NCBI RefSeq assembly: GCF_005280655.1
Contig: NZ_CP040058.1
Location: 1,650,001-1,714,000, forward strand
Source of the DNA: Anaerostipes rhamnosivorans
Lineage (GTDB): Bacteria; Bacillota; Clostridia; Lachnospirales; Lachnospiraceae
Length of the DNA stretch: 64,000 nt
Direction: 5' to 3'
The translations under genes were made by a program, and so were the position numbers. Shown piece by piece: positions 36,708 through 45,428 of this stretch. Numbering within the stretch: the first letter of the stretch is position 1; each line of letters starts with the position of its first letter. The notes below the pieces were generated by a model. The model saw only the letters and a program-made list of their open reading frames with translations, ran no database searches and had not been told where the DNA came from.

Positions 36708-36932
36708 TTAATACTTCATTTTCTTCGTCACCACATAGATAAATTCTTCTGGTGTAGGCGTGCTGTTTCCAAAATACTTTTGAAACTCTGCCTGTTTTTC
36801 CGGATCTGGGTTATTTTTTGCGTCCTCAATGGTCTGCTGCATTTCTTTTCTGACCTCGGCAACAGAAATCCCATGTGCGCGGGCGACTTCTTTTATTAAA
36901 CTTCTTGTATCTACTCTTTTAAATCCAATCAT
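36708..36932 (-). CDS. Small helical protein, possibly related to short Spo0A-C-like proteins
   Basis: A 74-aa basic protein with the pattern IKEVARAHGISVAEVRKEMQ, then NPDPEKQAEF and TPTPEEFIYVV. Short clostridial proteins with this pattern are sometimes labelled sporulation initiation factor Spo0A C-terminal domain; the helix-turn-helix reading is plausible but unproven. GAGGTG lies before the ATG, which supports expression. Confidence 0.7.
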   Translation of the reverse strand: MIGFKRVDTRSLIKEVARAHGISVAEVRKEMQQTIEDAKNNPDPEKQAEFQKYFGNSTPTPEEFIYVVTKKMKY

Positions 36933-37082
36933 ATGTACACCTCATCTTAAAATTATCACTGGAACGTAAAACGGATATCGACTATAACTTATAGAATGAT
37001 TTATTTTGTGACACCATTATAATACATTTTGGGAAAGGTTACAATATATAAGAATGGTTTTGAAGAAAGGAGTGTGCCGTCT

Positions 37083-37442
37083 ATGGAGCTTGATTTTAAA
37101 GCCATAGGAAAAAGAATCAAGATCGCAAGAATCAAACAAAATTTGACGCAGGAAACCGTTGCCGATAAAATAGGTGTCACTCCACAGCACGTCAGTAATA
37201 TAGAAACCGGAAATTCCAGCGTAAGTCTTACGACACTTGTCGCGATTTCTAATCTTTTGAAGGTGTCAGCTGATGAATTGCTGTGTGATACAATCCTAAT
37301 TGCAAAACCAGTCTTTGAAAGAGAAGCGAATGAGCTGTTCAGCGATTGCAGTGAATATGAAGTACGTATTTTGGTAGATGTTCTGAAGGCAACAAAGGAT
37401 TCTATAAGAACTGTAAAACTATTTGAAACCAAAATTAATTGA
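37083..37442 (+). CDS. XRE-family helix-turn-helix regulator
   Basis: A 119-aa protein with an N-terminal Cro/C1-type domain (IGKRIKIARIKQNLTQETVA, then TPQHVSNIETGNSSVSLTTL). The C-terminal 50 residues are helical. ATG at 37083 follows GAAAGGAG. It stands alone, ending at a bidirectional terminator; target unknown. Confidence 0.85.
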   Translation: MELDFKAIGKRIKIARIKQNLTQETVADKIGVTPQHVSNIETGNSSVSLTTLVAISNLLKVSADELLCDTILIAKPVFEREANELFSDCSEYEVRILVDVLKATKDSIRTVKLFETKIN

Positions 37443-37450
37443 GAATGAAT

Positions 37451-37500
37451 AAAACCGTAGTCTGTAGATCACAATACTGTGAATTACAGCTACGGTTTTT
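37451..37500. terminator. Bidirectional terminator between XRE and LacI-ribokinase genes
   Basis: AAAACCGTAG pairs with CTACGGTTTT, with an inner CTGTA/TACAG pair, flanked by A and T runs, between two convergent genes. Confidence 0.85.
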
Positions 37501-37507
37501 GTTTGTG

Positions 37508-39403
37508 TCAGATCAAAGAATCTTCTTTTTGTTTGATGAATGTCTCAAGGCTCCTCTGATCGATTAGGGCAGGCACGACACCTTCCCGTGAGACGCAGAA
37601 ACCTGCCGCGTAAGTGGCAATCCGTACTGCCCGTTCCAGAGAATATCCATAAAGCAGATAGGCCGCCAGGGCGCTGATAAAGGCATCACTGGCGCCAGTA
37701 TTATCTACGGACGGAAAGGAAACCGCCGGGAAATGCTTTTCTAGTTCGTTTGTCCGGACATAGCAGCCCTTTTCACCACGTGTGACGATGATGATTTTGA
37801 TACCGCATTCCAGCAGGAATGCGGTTTTTTGCTGCAGGGTAGAAGATCCCGGACATAAGTCATTCAATTCATCTTCATTTGGGATCAGGATATCTACTCC
37901 GGACAGCACCTCACTGGGCATCTGTCCGTACACGGAAGGCTTCAGGATAGTCTTTGCCCCATATTCATGGGCAATCCGGCAGGCCTCAGCGACCGTATCC
38001 AGTGGGATTTCTGATTGGATCAGGCAGTAGCCTGTATTTTTAAAGAAACGCTGCCGTTTCCTGATATCCTCTGGAGCCAGGATGTCGTTTGCGCCCGGCA
38101 GGATCGAGATGATGGACTGTCCGCCGGATTCCACAAATATAAATGCTTTTCCTGTATCAGCCTGGCTGCATCTTTTCACGCCGAAAGGCTCTACCCCGTA
38201 CTCCTTGAGCGCTTTATAGATCGAGGCCGAGTCCAGGTCAGATCCTACATTTCCAATCAGAGTTACACGGTGTCCCAGTTTTGCCGCGCCGATGGACTGG
38301 TTTACGCCTTTTCCTCCGGGATAGATAAAGGAGGATGAAGTGCTGACCGTCTTGCCGCTGTGGGGCAGCTGCGGTACATTCAGGTAAGTATCGATATTGA
38401 TACTGCCCACCACGGTGATCTTCGGAGCGTTTAGGTTAAAAGGCACACTGACGGTAGTCTGATTGTCCAGATGAAACTCCTGGACAAAAGAATGCAGGTC
38501 ATCTGTCCGTTTTTCAATTTCGGCGATCATCTTATTGCATAAATAGGAGCCAAAATCTGCATTCAGCATCGTATAGGTGGAGATCTCAGAAATATCAGGG
38601 AAAGCCAGATCCTCCATCGTGTCATTTTTCAGGGAGATGAGTGAGATATCCTCCGGAATTCTATAGTTCAGCGTGTTCATGAGCTGATGGAACTTTAATG
38701 CCTCACGGTAATGAGATGATATAACAGCACTGATGCTGTGGGAGTTTACTTTGTGTATCAGAGACTCGTCCAGATCATAAAAGATCAGATCCTTGTCCAA
38801 TTTTCTGTGATTGTCAAACAGGCATTTTTTATATCCGTTCAGGAAAGCGGAGGTCCGGCGGCCTTCTTTCAGGATACAAGCAATATCCCGGTGGCGTCGG
38901 TTGATCAATTCCTGGGTGATCCGGTATGCAGCTTCTTCGTATGGAATCATATGAGAATGATCACCGCCGTTGGGTCCGATGGTCATCATGGGAATGTTCA
39001 TATCCTGAAAATGGGAGGTATAGGAAAGACTTTCAGCGGTCACCGGCTCCCAGATAATGCCGTCCACATTGTTCTTGCACAAAGAAGTTATATTTTTAAG
39101 TTCCTGCTCCATATCGGAGTAACTGTTATATACAAGAGTGCTGTATCCATTGGCCTGGGCAGTCTGCATGATCCCGTCCAGTGTAGAATCCAGGGAAATG
39201 GAAGAACGGAGCAGGACACCGAGGATCCATGTCTTCGCAGGACTTACAGTGGCAGCGGCATAAGGAGTATAATTGTACTCTTTTACGATCTTTAAAACTC
39301 TTTCTCTAGTCTCACTGCTGATGCTTTGATCCTTTTGATTGACGATTTTTGAAACAGTGGAAGCAGAGACACCTGCCAGCTGTGCAATTTCTTTTATGTT
39401 CAT
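37508..39403 (-). CDS. LacI-family repressor fused to a ribokinase (PfkB) domain
   Basis: A 631-aa two-part protein. Residues 1-60 form a LacI helix-turn-helix (IKEIAQLAGVSASTVSKIVN) and 60-315 the periplasmic-binding-like effector domain. From about residue 328 a full ribokinase follows: VVGSINIDTYLNVPQLPHSG, YPGGKGVNQSIGAAKLG, and the anion-hole/catalytic motif NTGASDAF (usual GAGD, here GASD; the catalytic Asp is kept). No frameshift is seen, so it is a true fusion. GGAGG precedes the ATG. It is divergent from the ECF transporter/nucleoside hydrolase operon, which it very likely represses, with ribose or a riboside as effector. Confidence 0.93.
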   Translation of the reverse strand: MNIKEIAQLAGVSASTVSKIVNQKDQSISSETRERVLKIVKEYNYTPYAAATVSPAKTWILGVLLRSSISLDSTLDGIMQTAQANGYSTLVYNSYSDMEQELKNITSLCKNNVDGIIWEPVTAESLSYTSHFQDMNIPMMTIGPNGGDHSHMIPYEEAAYRITQELINRRHRDIACILKEGRRTSAFLNGYKKCLFDNHRKLDKDLIFYDLDESLIHKVNSHSISAVISSHYREALKFHQLMNTLNYRIPEDISLISLKNDTMEDLAFPDISEISTYTMLNADFGSYLCNKMIAEIEKRTDDLHSFVQEFHLDNQTTVSVPFNLNAPKITVVGSINIDTYLNVPQLPHSGKTVSTSSSFIYPGGKGVNQSIGAAKLGHRVTLIGNVGSDLDSASIYKALKEYGVEPFGVKRCSQADTGKAFIFVESGGQSIISILPGANDILAPEDIRKRQRFFKNTGYCLIQSEIPLDTVAEACRIAHEYGAKTILKPSVYGQMPSEVLSGVDILIPNEDELNDLCPGSSTLQQKTAFLLECGIKIIIVTRGEKGCYVRTNELEKHFPAVSFPSVDNTGASDAFISALAAYLLYGYSLERAVRIATYAAGFCVSREGVVPALIDQRSLETFIKQKEDSLI

Positions 39404-39534
39404 ATAGTTACCTCCAGTTTTATCCTACATCCCATAATAGACAAAGAAAGAATAGATGTCAATATGTCCAAATGTGCAAAATATACAACAGAATAACAGA
39501 AAAAAAGGCAGAAATAACAAAAGTGATAAAAATA

Positions 39535-39596
39535 TTGACAAACGATGATCTGAGTGATAAATTCTAAATAGGAAAATGATTTCGGAAAATAGTTTC
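39535..39596 (+). promoter_or_regulatory. Promoter and twin operators of the riboside operon
   Basis: TTGACA (39535-39540), 17-base spacer, TAAATT (39558-39563). At the predicted start site are two palindromes one base apart, GAAAATGATTTC (39572-39583) and GAAAATAGTTTC (39585-39596). This fits binding by the adjacent LacI-type repressor; CcpA-like control cannot be excluded. Confidence 0.7.
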
Positions 39597-39672
39597 TTAA
39601 AACAAAATGATGCAGATACAAAGAGGAAACAGAGATTGTGAGACAAAGCTATGGAAAGAGGAGGAGAAAGCT

Positions 39673-40305
39673 ATGAGAAAGAAAAAGACCACATTAGCAG
39701 AAAGGGTTAAGGCGCAATTTTCGACCAAGTCCTTAGTGCTGATCCCTATTGCAGTCGGGATCAACCTAACCGGCGGGATGCTGTGTTCTGCGCTAAAGCT
39801 GCCGCTGTTTCTGGATATGATCGGAACAATCGTCGTTGCATGTCTCTCCGGCGTATGGGTTTCTGCCTTGTGCGGACTGCTGACAAACATTTTTCTGGCA
39901 CTGGCGGCCAATCCGGTCTATCTGCCGTATTCTGTCGTGAGCGTTCTATGTGCGGTGGTGACAGGATGCATGGTGAGAGCAGGGCTTTTCCAAAAGGTCT
40001 GGGGAGCCATACTGACATGGCTGGTCTGTACATTGACCAACACCGTTTCCGCATCTATTATTACGATCTTTGTATACGGCGGAGCAACCGGCGTAACCGG
40101 CACCTCTGTTTTAACGGCCACATTGACCGTAGCCACAAAAAATATCATAACGGCTGTTTTGTCTACGTCCATGCTTGAAAATCTTGTTGACAAAGGGATC
40201 ACATTCCTGATCGCCTTTGTCATCATGCAAAAAATACCTAAGAGATTCCTGAGCCAGTACGCGCCGGACAGTGGCGGAGATGATTGGGAAGATGATGAGG
40301 ACTAA
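39673..40305 (+). CDS. ECF transporter S component (substrate-binding membrane protein)
   Basis: A 210-aa membrane protein with about six helices and a short acidic tail (GGDDWEDDED). The position directly before EcfT and two EcfA genes, and the family-like LPLFLDMIGTIVVACLSG text, mark it as the S component that captures the substrate. With nucleoside hydrolases in the operon the substrate is probably a nucleoside or riboside; this is inference. ATG at 39673 follows AGGAGG; an earlier ATG at 39607 lacks a ribosome site. Confidence 0.85.
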   Translation: MRKKKTTLAERVKAQFSTKSLVLIPIAVGINLTGGMLCSALKLPLFLDMIGTIVVACLSGVWVSALCGLLTNIFLALAANPVYLPYSVVSVLCAVVTGCMVRAGLFQKVWGAILTWLVCTLTNTVSASIITIFVYGGATGVTGTSVLTATLTVATKNIITAVLSTSMLENLVDKGITFLIAFVIMQKIPKRFLSQYAPDSGGDDWEDDED

Positions 40306-40315
40306 GGAGGAGCGT

Positions 40316-41107
40316 ATGGCGAAGATATCAAATACATTTATTCCGAAACATACAGTGATTGAGCAGATTCATCCTATGACAAAGATTCTGGCTGTGTTTT
40401 CTTTGGGACTTGGCACACTGGTTTTTCCATATTTATGGATCGGACCGGTGATCGTCATAGGATTGTTTGCTGTTGCCTGGCTGGGCCGTATCTTAAAAGA
40501 ATTTACAAGGGTTATGTTTGGATTTGGCATACCGGTCACTGCTATGCTTCTGTTCATTCAGGGATGCTACTATCCGGGAAATGTGACGGTGATTGCGGAT
40601 TTAGGGTTTGCTCAGGTGGGACTTGAAGGCATCCGCTATGCGGCAAAAATCATATGTACGCTTTTTGTATTCCTGGGGACATTCTATATCATGAACAAAA
40701 CGACTTACTCAGGGAAACTGGTAGCTGCGCTGACACAAAGCGGCCTGCCCCCGAAAGCTGGATATCTGGTGCTTGCAAGCCTGAATGTGGTTCCCCAGAT
40801 GCAGAAAAGAATGGCGGTGATCAAAGAAGCACAGGAGGCAAGAGGCGTTGAGACCGGAGGGAACCTGTTTGCCAGAATAAAAGCTTACATACCTTTGCTG
40901 GGGCCGGTTGTCATGTCATCTCTGACAGATGCACAGGAGAGAGGAATGACACTGGAAACCAGAGGATTTGGGATTCAGGGAGTCAAGCAGACAACTTATG
41001 TTGAGGTTTCCAAGACTCATACAGACAAAGCAGTCAATGTATTTTTGGTCCTTTTTTTCATCGTTGCTTTGGCGGCGTCAGCTCTGATGAAATTTGGACT
41101 TATATAG
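40316..41107 (+). CDS. ecfT: ECF transporter T component
   Basis: A 263-aa transmembrane coupling protein. The two coupling-helix signatures are EAQEARGVE and ERGMTLETRGF (Ala/Thr-Arg-Gly), which touch the ATPases. Start at 40316 after AAGGAGG. Lies between the S component and the ATPase genes. Confidence 0.92.
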   Translation: MAKISNTFIPKHTVIEQIHPMTKILAVFSLGLGTLVFPYLWIGPVIVIGLFAVAWLGRILKEFTRVMFGFGIPVTAMLLFIQGCYYPGNVTVIADLGFAQVGLEGIRYAAKIICTLFVFLGTFYIMNKTTYSGKLVAALTQSGLPPKAGYLVLASLNVVPQMQKRMAVIKEAQEARGVETGGNLFARIKAYIPLLGPVVMSSLTDAQERGMTLETRGFGIQGVKQTTYVEVSKTHTDKAVNVFLVLFFIVALAASALMKFGLI

Positions 41108-41122
41108 AAAAGAGGAGAGGAA

Positions 41123-41977
41123 ATGGGCAAGATAGTACTAGAAGTCAGAGATTTTTCTTTTAAATATAGACAGACAAAACGCAGAGCGTTAAAGAATGTC
41201 AGCTTTCAGGTTGAAAAAGGAAGCTTCTTCTGTGTGATCGGTGCCAACGGCTCGGGGAAATCTACTCTTTGCAATGCACTGACCGGTCTGGTCCCCCACT
41301 ATTTTATGGGAAGATCGTCGGGAGAAGTTTTGGTAGAAGGTACTCCAGTGCACGAAAGCTCTGTTGCGGAGTTGTCATCTAAGGTTGGCTTTGTCTTCCA
41401 GAATCCGTTTAACCAGCTGTCCTACACAGCAGGTACAGTGGCTGAGGAACTGGCTTATGGTCTTGGGAACCGGGGGATACCCAGGGAAAAAATGTTCGAG
41501 AAAGTAGAGTATGTGGCAAAGTTGATGAGGATTGACCATATTCTTTCCAAAAATCCACTGGAGTTGTCTGGAGGCCAGGTCCAGAGAGTTGCGTTTGGCT
41601 CAGCGTTTATCATGGAACCGGAGATCCTCGTGTTAGATGAATGTACTACACAGCTGGACCCGGCAGGAAGCGAGGAGATTTTTGATATTGTAAAGCGTCT
41701 GAATCAAAAGGGGATCACAGTTGTCATGGTGGATCATGACATGGAACGTGTGGCCAGATATGCGGACAAGATTCTTGTCCTGGATCAGGGGAAGGCGGCT
41801 TTTGTTGGTAAGCCGAAAAGCATTTTCGGAGACCCCCTCATAGAAAATCATGGTATTGGAATACCAGATTATGTCAAGCTTAGCCGGGCTATGAAACAGC
41901 GGTATGATACCGTCTCTGATATTGAGATCACTGAGGAGCCGACCATAAAACTGGCAAAGGAGGTTCTCGGAAGATGA
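41123..41977 (+). CDS. ECF transporter ATPase 1
   Basis: A 284-aa ABC ATPase. Walker A GANGSGKST, Q-loop VFQNPFNQLSY, intact signature LSGGQVQRVAF, Walker B ILVLDECTTQLDP (Glu kept, Cys replacing the usual Pro), switch His MVDHD. GAGGAGAGG before the ATG. Its end overlaps the second ATPase gene by 4 bases. Confidence 0.93.
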   Translation: MGKIVLEVRDFSFKYRQTKRRALKNVSFQVEKGSFFCVIGANGSGKSTLCNALTGLVPHYFMGRSSGEVLVEGTPVHESSVAELSSKVGFVFQNPFNQLSYTAGTVAEELAYGLGNRGIPREKMFEKVEYVAKLMRIDHILSKNPLELSGGQVQRVAFGSAFIMEPEILVLDECTTQLDPAGSEEIFDIVKRLNQKGITVVMVDHDMERVARYADKILVLDQGKAAFVGKPKSIFGDPLIENHGIGIPDYVKLSRAMKQRYDTVSDIEITEEPTIKLAKEVLGR

Positions 41978-42783
41978 AGATTGAACTGAAAAAACTACGT
42001 TATGTGTATCCGTCCGGGGAAGAAGCTCTCAAAGGTGTTGATCTTATAATAGAAGGAACTGATCCTGTGGCACTCATTGGACAGAATGGTGCCGGTAAGA
42101 CTACGGTTGTAAAACATTTGAACGGGATTTTGAGGCCTGTCTCAGGGGAGGTTCAGATCAACGGGGAAAGGATTGAAACGCGTTCCACGGCACAGTGGGC
42201 AAAACAGATTGGCTACGTATTTCAAAATCCCGATGACCAGCTGTTTCTGGAATCGGTAAAGAAAGAATTTGAATTCGGTCCAAAGCAGATCGGGCTGCCA
42301 GCAAAACAGATCAAAGAAAGAATGGAGTGGACGGCAGAGTTGGTCGGTTTGTCCGAAAAACTGGATATGCATCCCTTTGATCTGACCATGGCAGAGAAAA
42401 AATTCTGCACCATCGGGGCCGTGATCATGATGGACCCAGACGTCTTCATCTTTGACGAGCCTACCTGTGGGCAGGATGTACAAGGAAATCTAAGACTGCA
42501 CAGGATTCTTCAGACATTGAAAGAGAGAGGAAAACTTTGTATTACTATTTCTCATGATATGAAATTTGTCGCAGATAATTTTAATCGGATTGTTGTCATG
42601 CGCAGAGGGGAGGTGATTCTGGACGGCAGTGCCGAGGAGGTGTTTGCGCAGGTTGATATATTAAATAGAAGTTTTGTTTTGCCTCCGCCGATTACAAGAG
42701 TGGCGCAGGGGGCGGGATTACAACAGACAGTTTTTACGACAGAAGCATTTATGGAAGCATTAGAAAACGAAAGGATGGTTTAA
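41974..42783 (+). CDS. ECF transporter ATPase 2 with degenerate signature motif
   Basis: A 269-aa ABC ATPase. Walker A GQNGAGKTT, Q-loop VFQNPDDQLF, Walker B VFIFDEPTCGQD and switch His TISHD are intact, but the signature reads LTMAEKKF in place of LSGGEKRR. One of the two composite ATP sites should therefore be weak, an asymmetry known in other heterodimeric ABC pairs. Starts at ATGA overlapping ATPase 1. Confidence 0.92.
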   Translation: MKIELKKLRYVYPSGEEALKGVDLIIEGTDPVALIGQNGAGKTTVVKHLNGILRPVSGEVQINGERIETRSTAQWAKQIGYVFQNPDDQLFLESVKKEFEFGPKQIGLPAKQIKERMEWTAELVGLSEKLDMHPFDLTMAEKKFCTIGAVIMMDPDVFIFDEPTCGQDVQGNLRLHRILQTLKERGKLCITISHDMKFVADNFNRIVVMRRGEVILDGSAEEVFAQVDILNRSFVLPPPITRVAQGAGLQQTVFTTEAFMEALENERMV

Positions 42784-42787
42784 GGAA

Positions 42788-43489
42788 ATGGCAGATGTAA
42801 AAATTCAGATTTATGGGATCAGAACAGTGGAAGACGCAAGGATGGTTGTGGAGATGGGAGGACATCATCTTGGAGTATCCTACGGAAAGATCAAGAGGAC
42901 TCCGGGGCAGCTGAGCTGTGAGCGGGCAAAAGAGATCTTTGAGGGTGTTCAGCCAGAAGCGGTGAGAATCGGCCTGACAGTGTCAGAGGATATTGATGAG
43001 ATCACAGAGGACTTAAAAGCCGCATTCCCGGATGTGATGCATTTATCCGGAGATATTGAGGGAATCACCCCGGCTCAGGTGCAGGAACTGAAAAACAGAT
43101 TTCCAGGACTTAAAATCATGCAGGCAATCCCAGTTTTGGCGGGTGTACCTCTGGAAGAACAGAAGGTCATGGAATACATCAAGGATTATGAAGGGGTGTC
43201 AGACTTTTTCCTGATCGACACGAAAGCGCCAGCTGCAGGAGATATCGGGGCTACAGGACTCACTCATGACCGGGATATTGATAAAAAGATCATTGAGAGC
43301 ACGAAGGTACCTTGCATCATTGCTGGGGGGCTGGAAGCGTCCAATGTAGCGGAGGCCATCCACATCACACATCCATACGGCGTGGATTCCTTTAGTCTGA
43401 CCAACTATGATGATGAGCGTGCTGACACAGAACGCTGCAAAGATCCGGCAAAAGTGCAGGCGTTTATTGAGGCGGCGCTGAATGCATAA
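42788..43489 (+). CDS. TrpF-like (phosphoribosylanthranilate isomerase-like) barrel protein, Cys lost
   Basis: A 233-aa TIM barrel of the TrpF family: KIQIYGIRTVEDARMV at the start, FFLIDTKAP (Asp144 matching the catalytic acid), IGATG and IIAGGLEASNVAEAI (phosphate-binding strands). True TrpF has KICG at the start, with a catalytic Cys; here Tyr9 takes that place. In a riboside operon without trp genes, it more likely handles a ribose phosphate or glycosylamine by the same aldose-ketose chemistry. The role is inference. The kinase gene overlaps its end. Confidence 0.8.
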   Translation: MADVKIQIYGIRTVEDARMVVEMGGHHLGVSYGKIKRTPGQLSCERAKEIFEGVQPEAVRIGLTVSEDIDEITEDLKAAFPDVMHLSGDIEGITPAQVQELKNRFPGLKIMQAIPVLAGVPLEEQKVMEYIKDYEGVSDFFLIDTKAPAAGDIGATGLTHDRDIDKKIIESTKVPCIIAGGLEASNVAEAIHITHPYGVDSFSLTNYDDERADTERCKDPAKVQAFIEAALNA

Positions 43490-44438
43490 TGTGATCGTTG
43501 TCGGCGATGCCAATGTGGACATCATCGTACCTTATCCCCGGTTCTTGAATAAAGAGAGAACCCTGGTAGACTACCCAGAGCCTTCTCTTTTGGGAGGCGG
43601 AACCTCAGCCAACACAGCGGTTGCGCTGGCGAGGCTCGGTGTGGGAACTAGTCTGATCGGCACTGTCGGGGATGACCAGTACGGAAGGTACATTCAGGAT
43701 GATCTTCAGAAAGAAGGCGTAGATATCTCAGATATGATTGTTGAGCCGGAACTGAACACAGTCGGAGTATTTGCGTTTATTGATGAAAACGGGGAACGCT
43801 ATCTATGGGGATGGCCGAGGGTGGACCAGTCCTTTAAAGTGCTGGATGCGGGCAAAGTACCCTTTCAAAAGATCCAGAAAGCAGACTGGGTACACTCCTC
43901 TGGGATGTGTCTGGCCTATGACACTTCAGCAAGGGAAACTGTGATCAGAATTTTCAAAGAGAGTTTTCAAGCGGGAGTTCCCACGTCCTTTGATTTGAAT
44001 CTAAGAGTGGATGACGGTATCCTAGATCCAGAATATGAAAAAGCAGTCCGCGAGATTATCCAATATACCACATATCTGCTTGGATCCGGGACGGATGAAT
44101 TTGCTTATCTTGGTACAGAGCGGGATTGGATGGAAAATGCCAGATCGTTTGTCTCCGAAAGCCGTGTGGTGGTCGTGAGAAACGGAAAAGACGGTTCTTA
44201 CGGATTTTCTTTAGAGGAAGAGACAGAGGTGCCGGCATATCAAGTCACTGTGGAGGACACCGTGGGGGCTGGAGATGTATATAATGCCGGATTTATCAGT
44301 GCGGTACTGGAAGGCAAAAATCTGAGGGAATGTCTGGCTGCCGGAAATGCAGTGTCTGGATATACTGTGGAACGAAAAGGAGCCAGAACCTGCCCTAATC
44401 TGGAACAGTTACAAACGTTTTTAAAGAAACATCAGTAG
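43482..44438 (+). CDS. PfkB-family sugar kinase
   Basis: A 318-aa ribokinase-like kinase. N-terminal VVGDANVDIIVPYP, the glycine turn LGGGTSANTAVALARLG and the catalytic DTVGAGDVYNAGF are all present. The lid residues (GERYLWGWPRVDQ) differ from the ribokinase at 47305, so its substrate is probably different, for example a nucleoside or another pentose. ATG overlaps the TrpF-like gene end by 8 bases. Confidence 0.9.
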   Translation: MHNVIVVGDANVDIIVPYPRFLNKERTLVDYPEPSLLGGGTSANTAVALARLGVGTSLIGTVGDDQYGRYIQDDLQKEGVDISDMIVEPELNTVGVFAFIDENGERYLWGWPRVDQSFKVLDAGKVPFQKIQKADWVHSSGMCLAYDTSARETVIRIFKESFQAGVPTSFDLNLRVDDGILDPEYEKAVREIIQYTTYLLGSGTDEFAYLGTERDWMENARSFVSESRVVVVRNGKDGSYGFSLEEETEVPAYQVTVEDTVGAGDVYNAGFISAVLEGKNLRECLAAGNAVSGYTVERKGARTCPNLEQLQTFLKKHQ

Positions 44439-44456
44439 AAGAGAGGAGAGACAGTG

Positions 44457-45428
44457 ATGAAGAAAGTAATTTTAGATTGTGATCCTGGACATGATGACGC
44501 TTTTGCTATGATGCTTGCGGTACAGCACTTGGATGTGCTGGGAATCACTACCATCGGCGGAAACTGTACGCTTGAAAATGTGACAAAAAATGCTCTGAAG
44601 GTACTGGAAGTGCTGGGAAGAACTGATATTCCTGTATTTGCGGGACATTCCTGCCCTACGACAGTACCGCTGGTGACTGCGCCCCAGTTTCATGGGGAGA
44701 CAGGTCTGGACGGCCCGGTCCTTCCAGAGCCTGTCACAAAAGCCCAGGACAAACATGCGGTGGATTTTATCGTAGAGACCGTCATGAACACAGAGGACGT
44801 CACACTGATCGCTACAGGCCCTCTGACAAACATTGCGGCGGCGATCAACAGAGAACCTGGGATCGTAGATCGTGTCAAAGAACTGAGCATCATGGGAGGC
44901 TCCGTTACCTATGGGAACTGGACTCCTGCCGCAGAATTTAATATTTATGTGGACCCGGAAGCGGCTTACAGAGTCTTTAATTCAGGCATTCACGTAAAAA
45001 TGTCTGGCATCAATCTGACCAGACAGTGCTGTCTTACGGCAGAGCATGTTGCAAAATTCCGTGAGATCGGGACAAAAGCGGCAAATTTTGCAGCAGATCT
45101 GACAGAATTCTTTATCGATACGACTGTAAAGAGTGCATCTCTTTCTGGAGCCAACATGCACGATGCCTGTGCGGTGGCATGGCTGGTGGATCCGTCATTG
45201 ATCAAAGCGGCGGATATGCATATTGATGTGGAGTTGAAAGGGGAACTTACAAGGGGAATGACCGTATGCGACTATCGGCATTTAAGAGGGACAGATCCGG
45301 CAGTGGATCTGTGCAGAGAACCCCAGATGGACTACAGAGGAGAACAGCCAAATGCGGAAGCCGCTCTTGAGTTGGATTTCCCTGGATTTATGGAACTTTT
45401 ATATCGGACGCTGGAGCACTATAACTGA
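44457..45428 (+). CDS. Inosine/uridine-preferring nucleoside hydrolase (copy 1)
   Basis: A 323-aa N-ribohydrolase that splits ribonucleosides to base and ribose. The Ca-binding motif DCDPGHDDA is complete, with ATGPLTNIAAAI, IMGGSV and the late NMHDACAVAW acidic site. ATG at 44457 after GAGAGGAG; GTG at 44454 is also possible. Sequence differs clearly from copy 2 at 48236, suggesting different base preference. The stop overlaps the next start by one base. Confidence 0.93.
   Translation: MKKVILDCDPGHDDAFAMMLAVQHLDVLGITTIGGNCTLENVTKNALKVLEVLGRTDIPVFAGHSCPTTVPLVTAPQFHGETGLDGPVLPEPVTKAQDKHAVDFIVETVMNTEDVTLIATGPLTNIAAAINREPGIVDRVKELSIMGGSVTYGNWTPAAEFNIYVDPEAAYRVFNSGIHVKMSGINLTRQCCLTAEHVAKFREIGTKAANFAADLTEFFIDTTVKSASLSGANMHDACAVAWLVDPSLIKAADMHIDVELKGELTRGMTVCDYRHLRGTDPAVDLCREPQMDYRGEQPNAEAALELDFPGFMELLYRTLEHYN

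Noticed and set aside
38738..39295. Plus-strand frame of 185 codons opposite the LacI-ribokinase gene
   Set aside because: Antisense shadow; composition follows the codon pattern of the real gene and no ribosome site is present.
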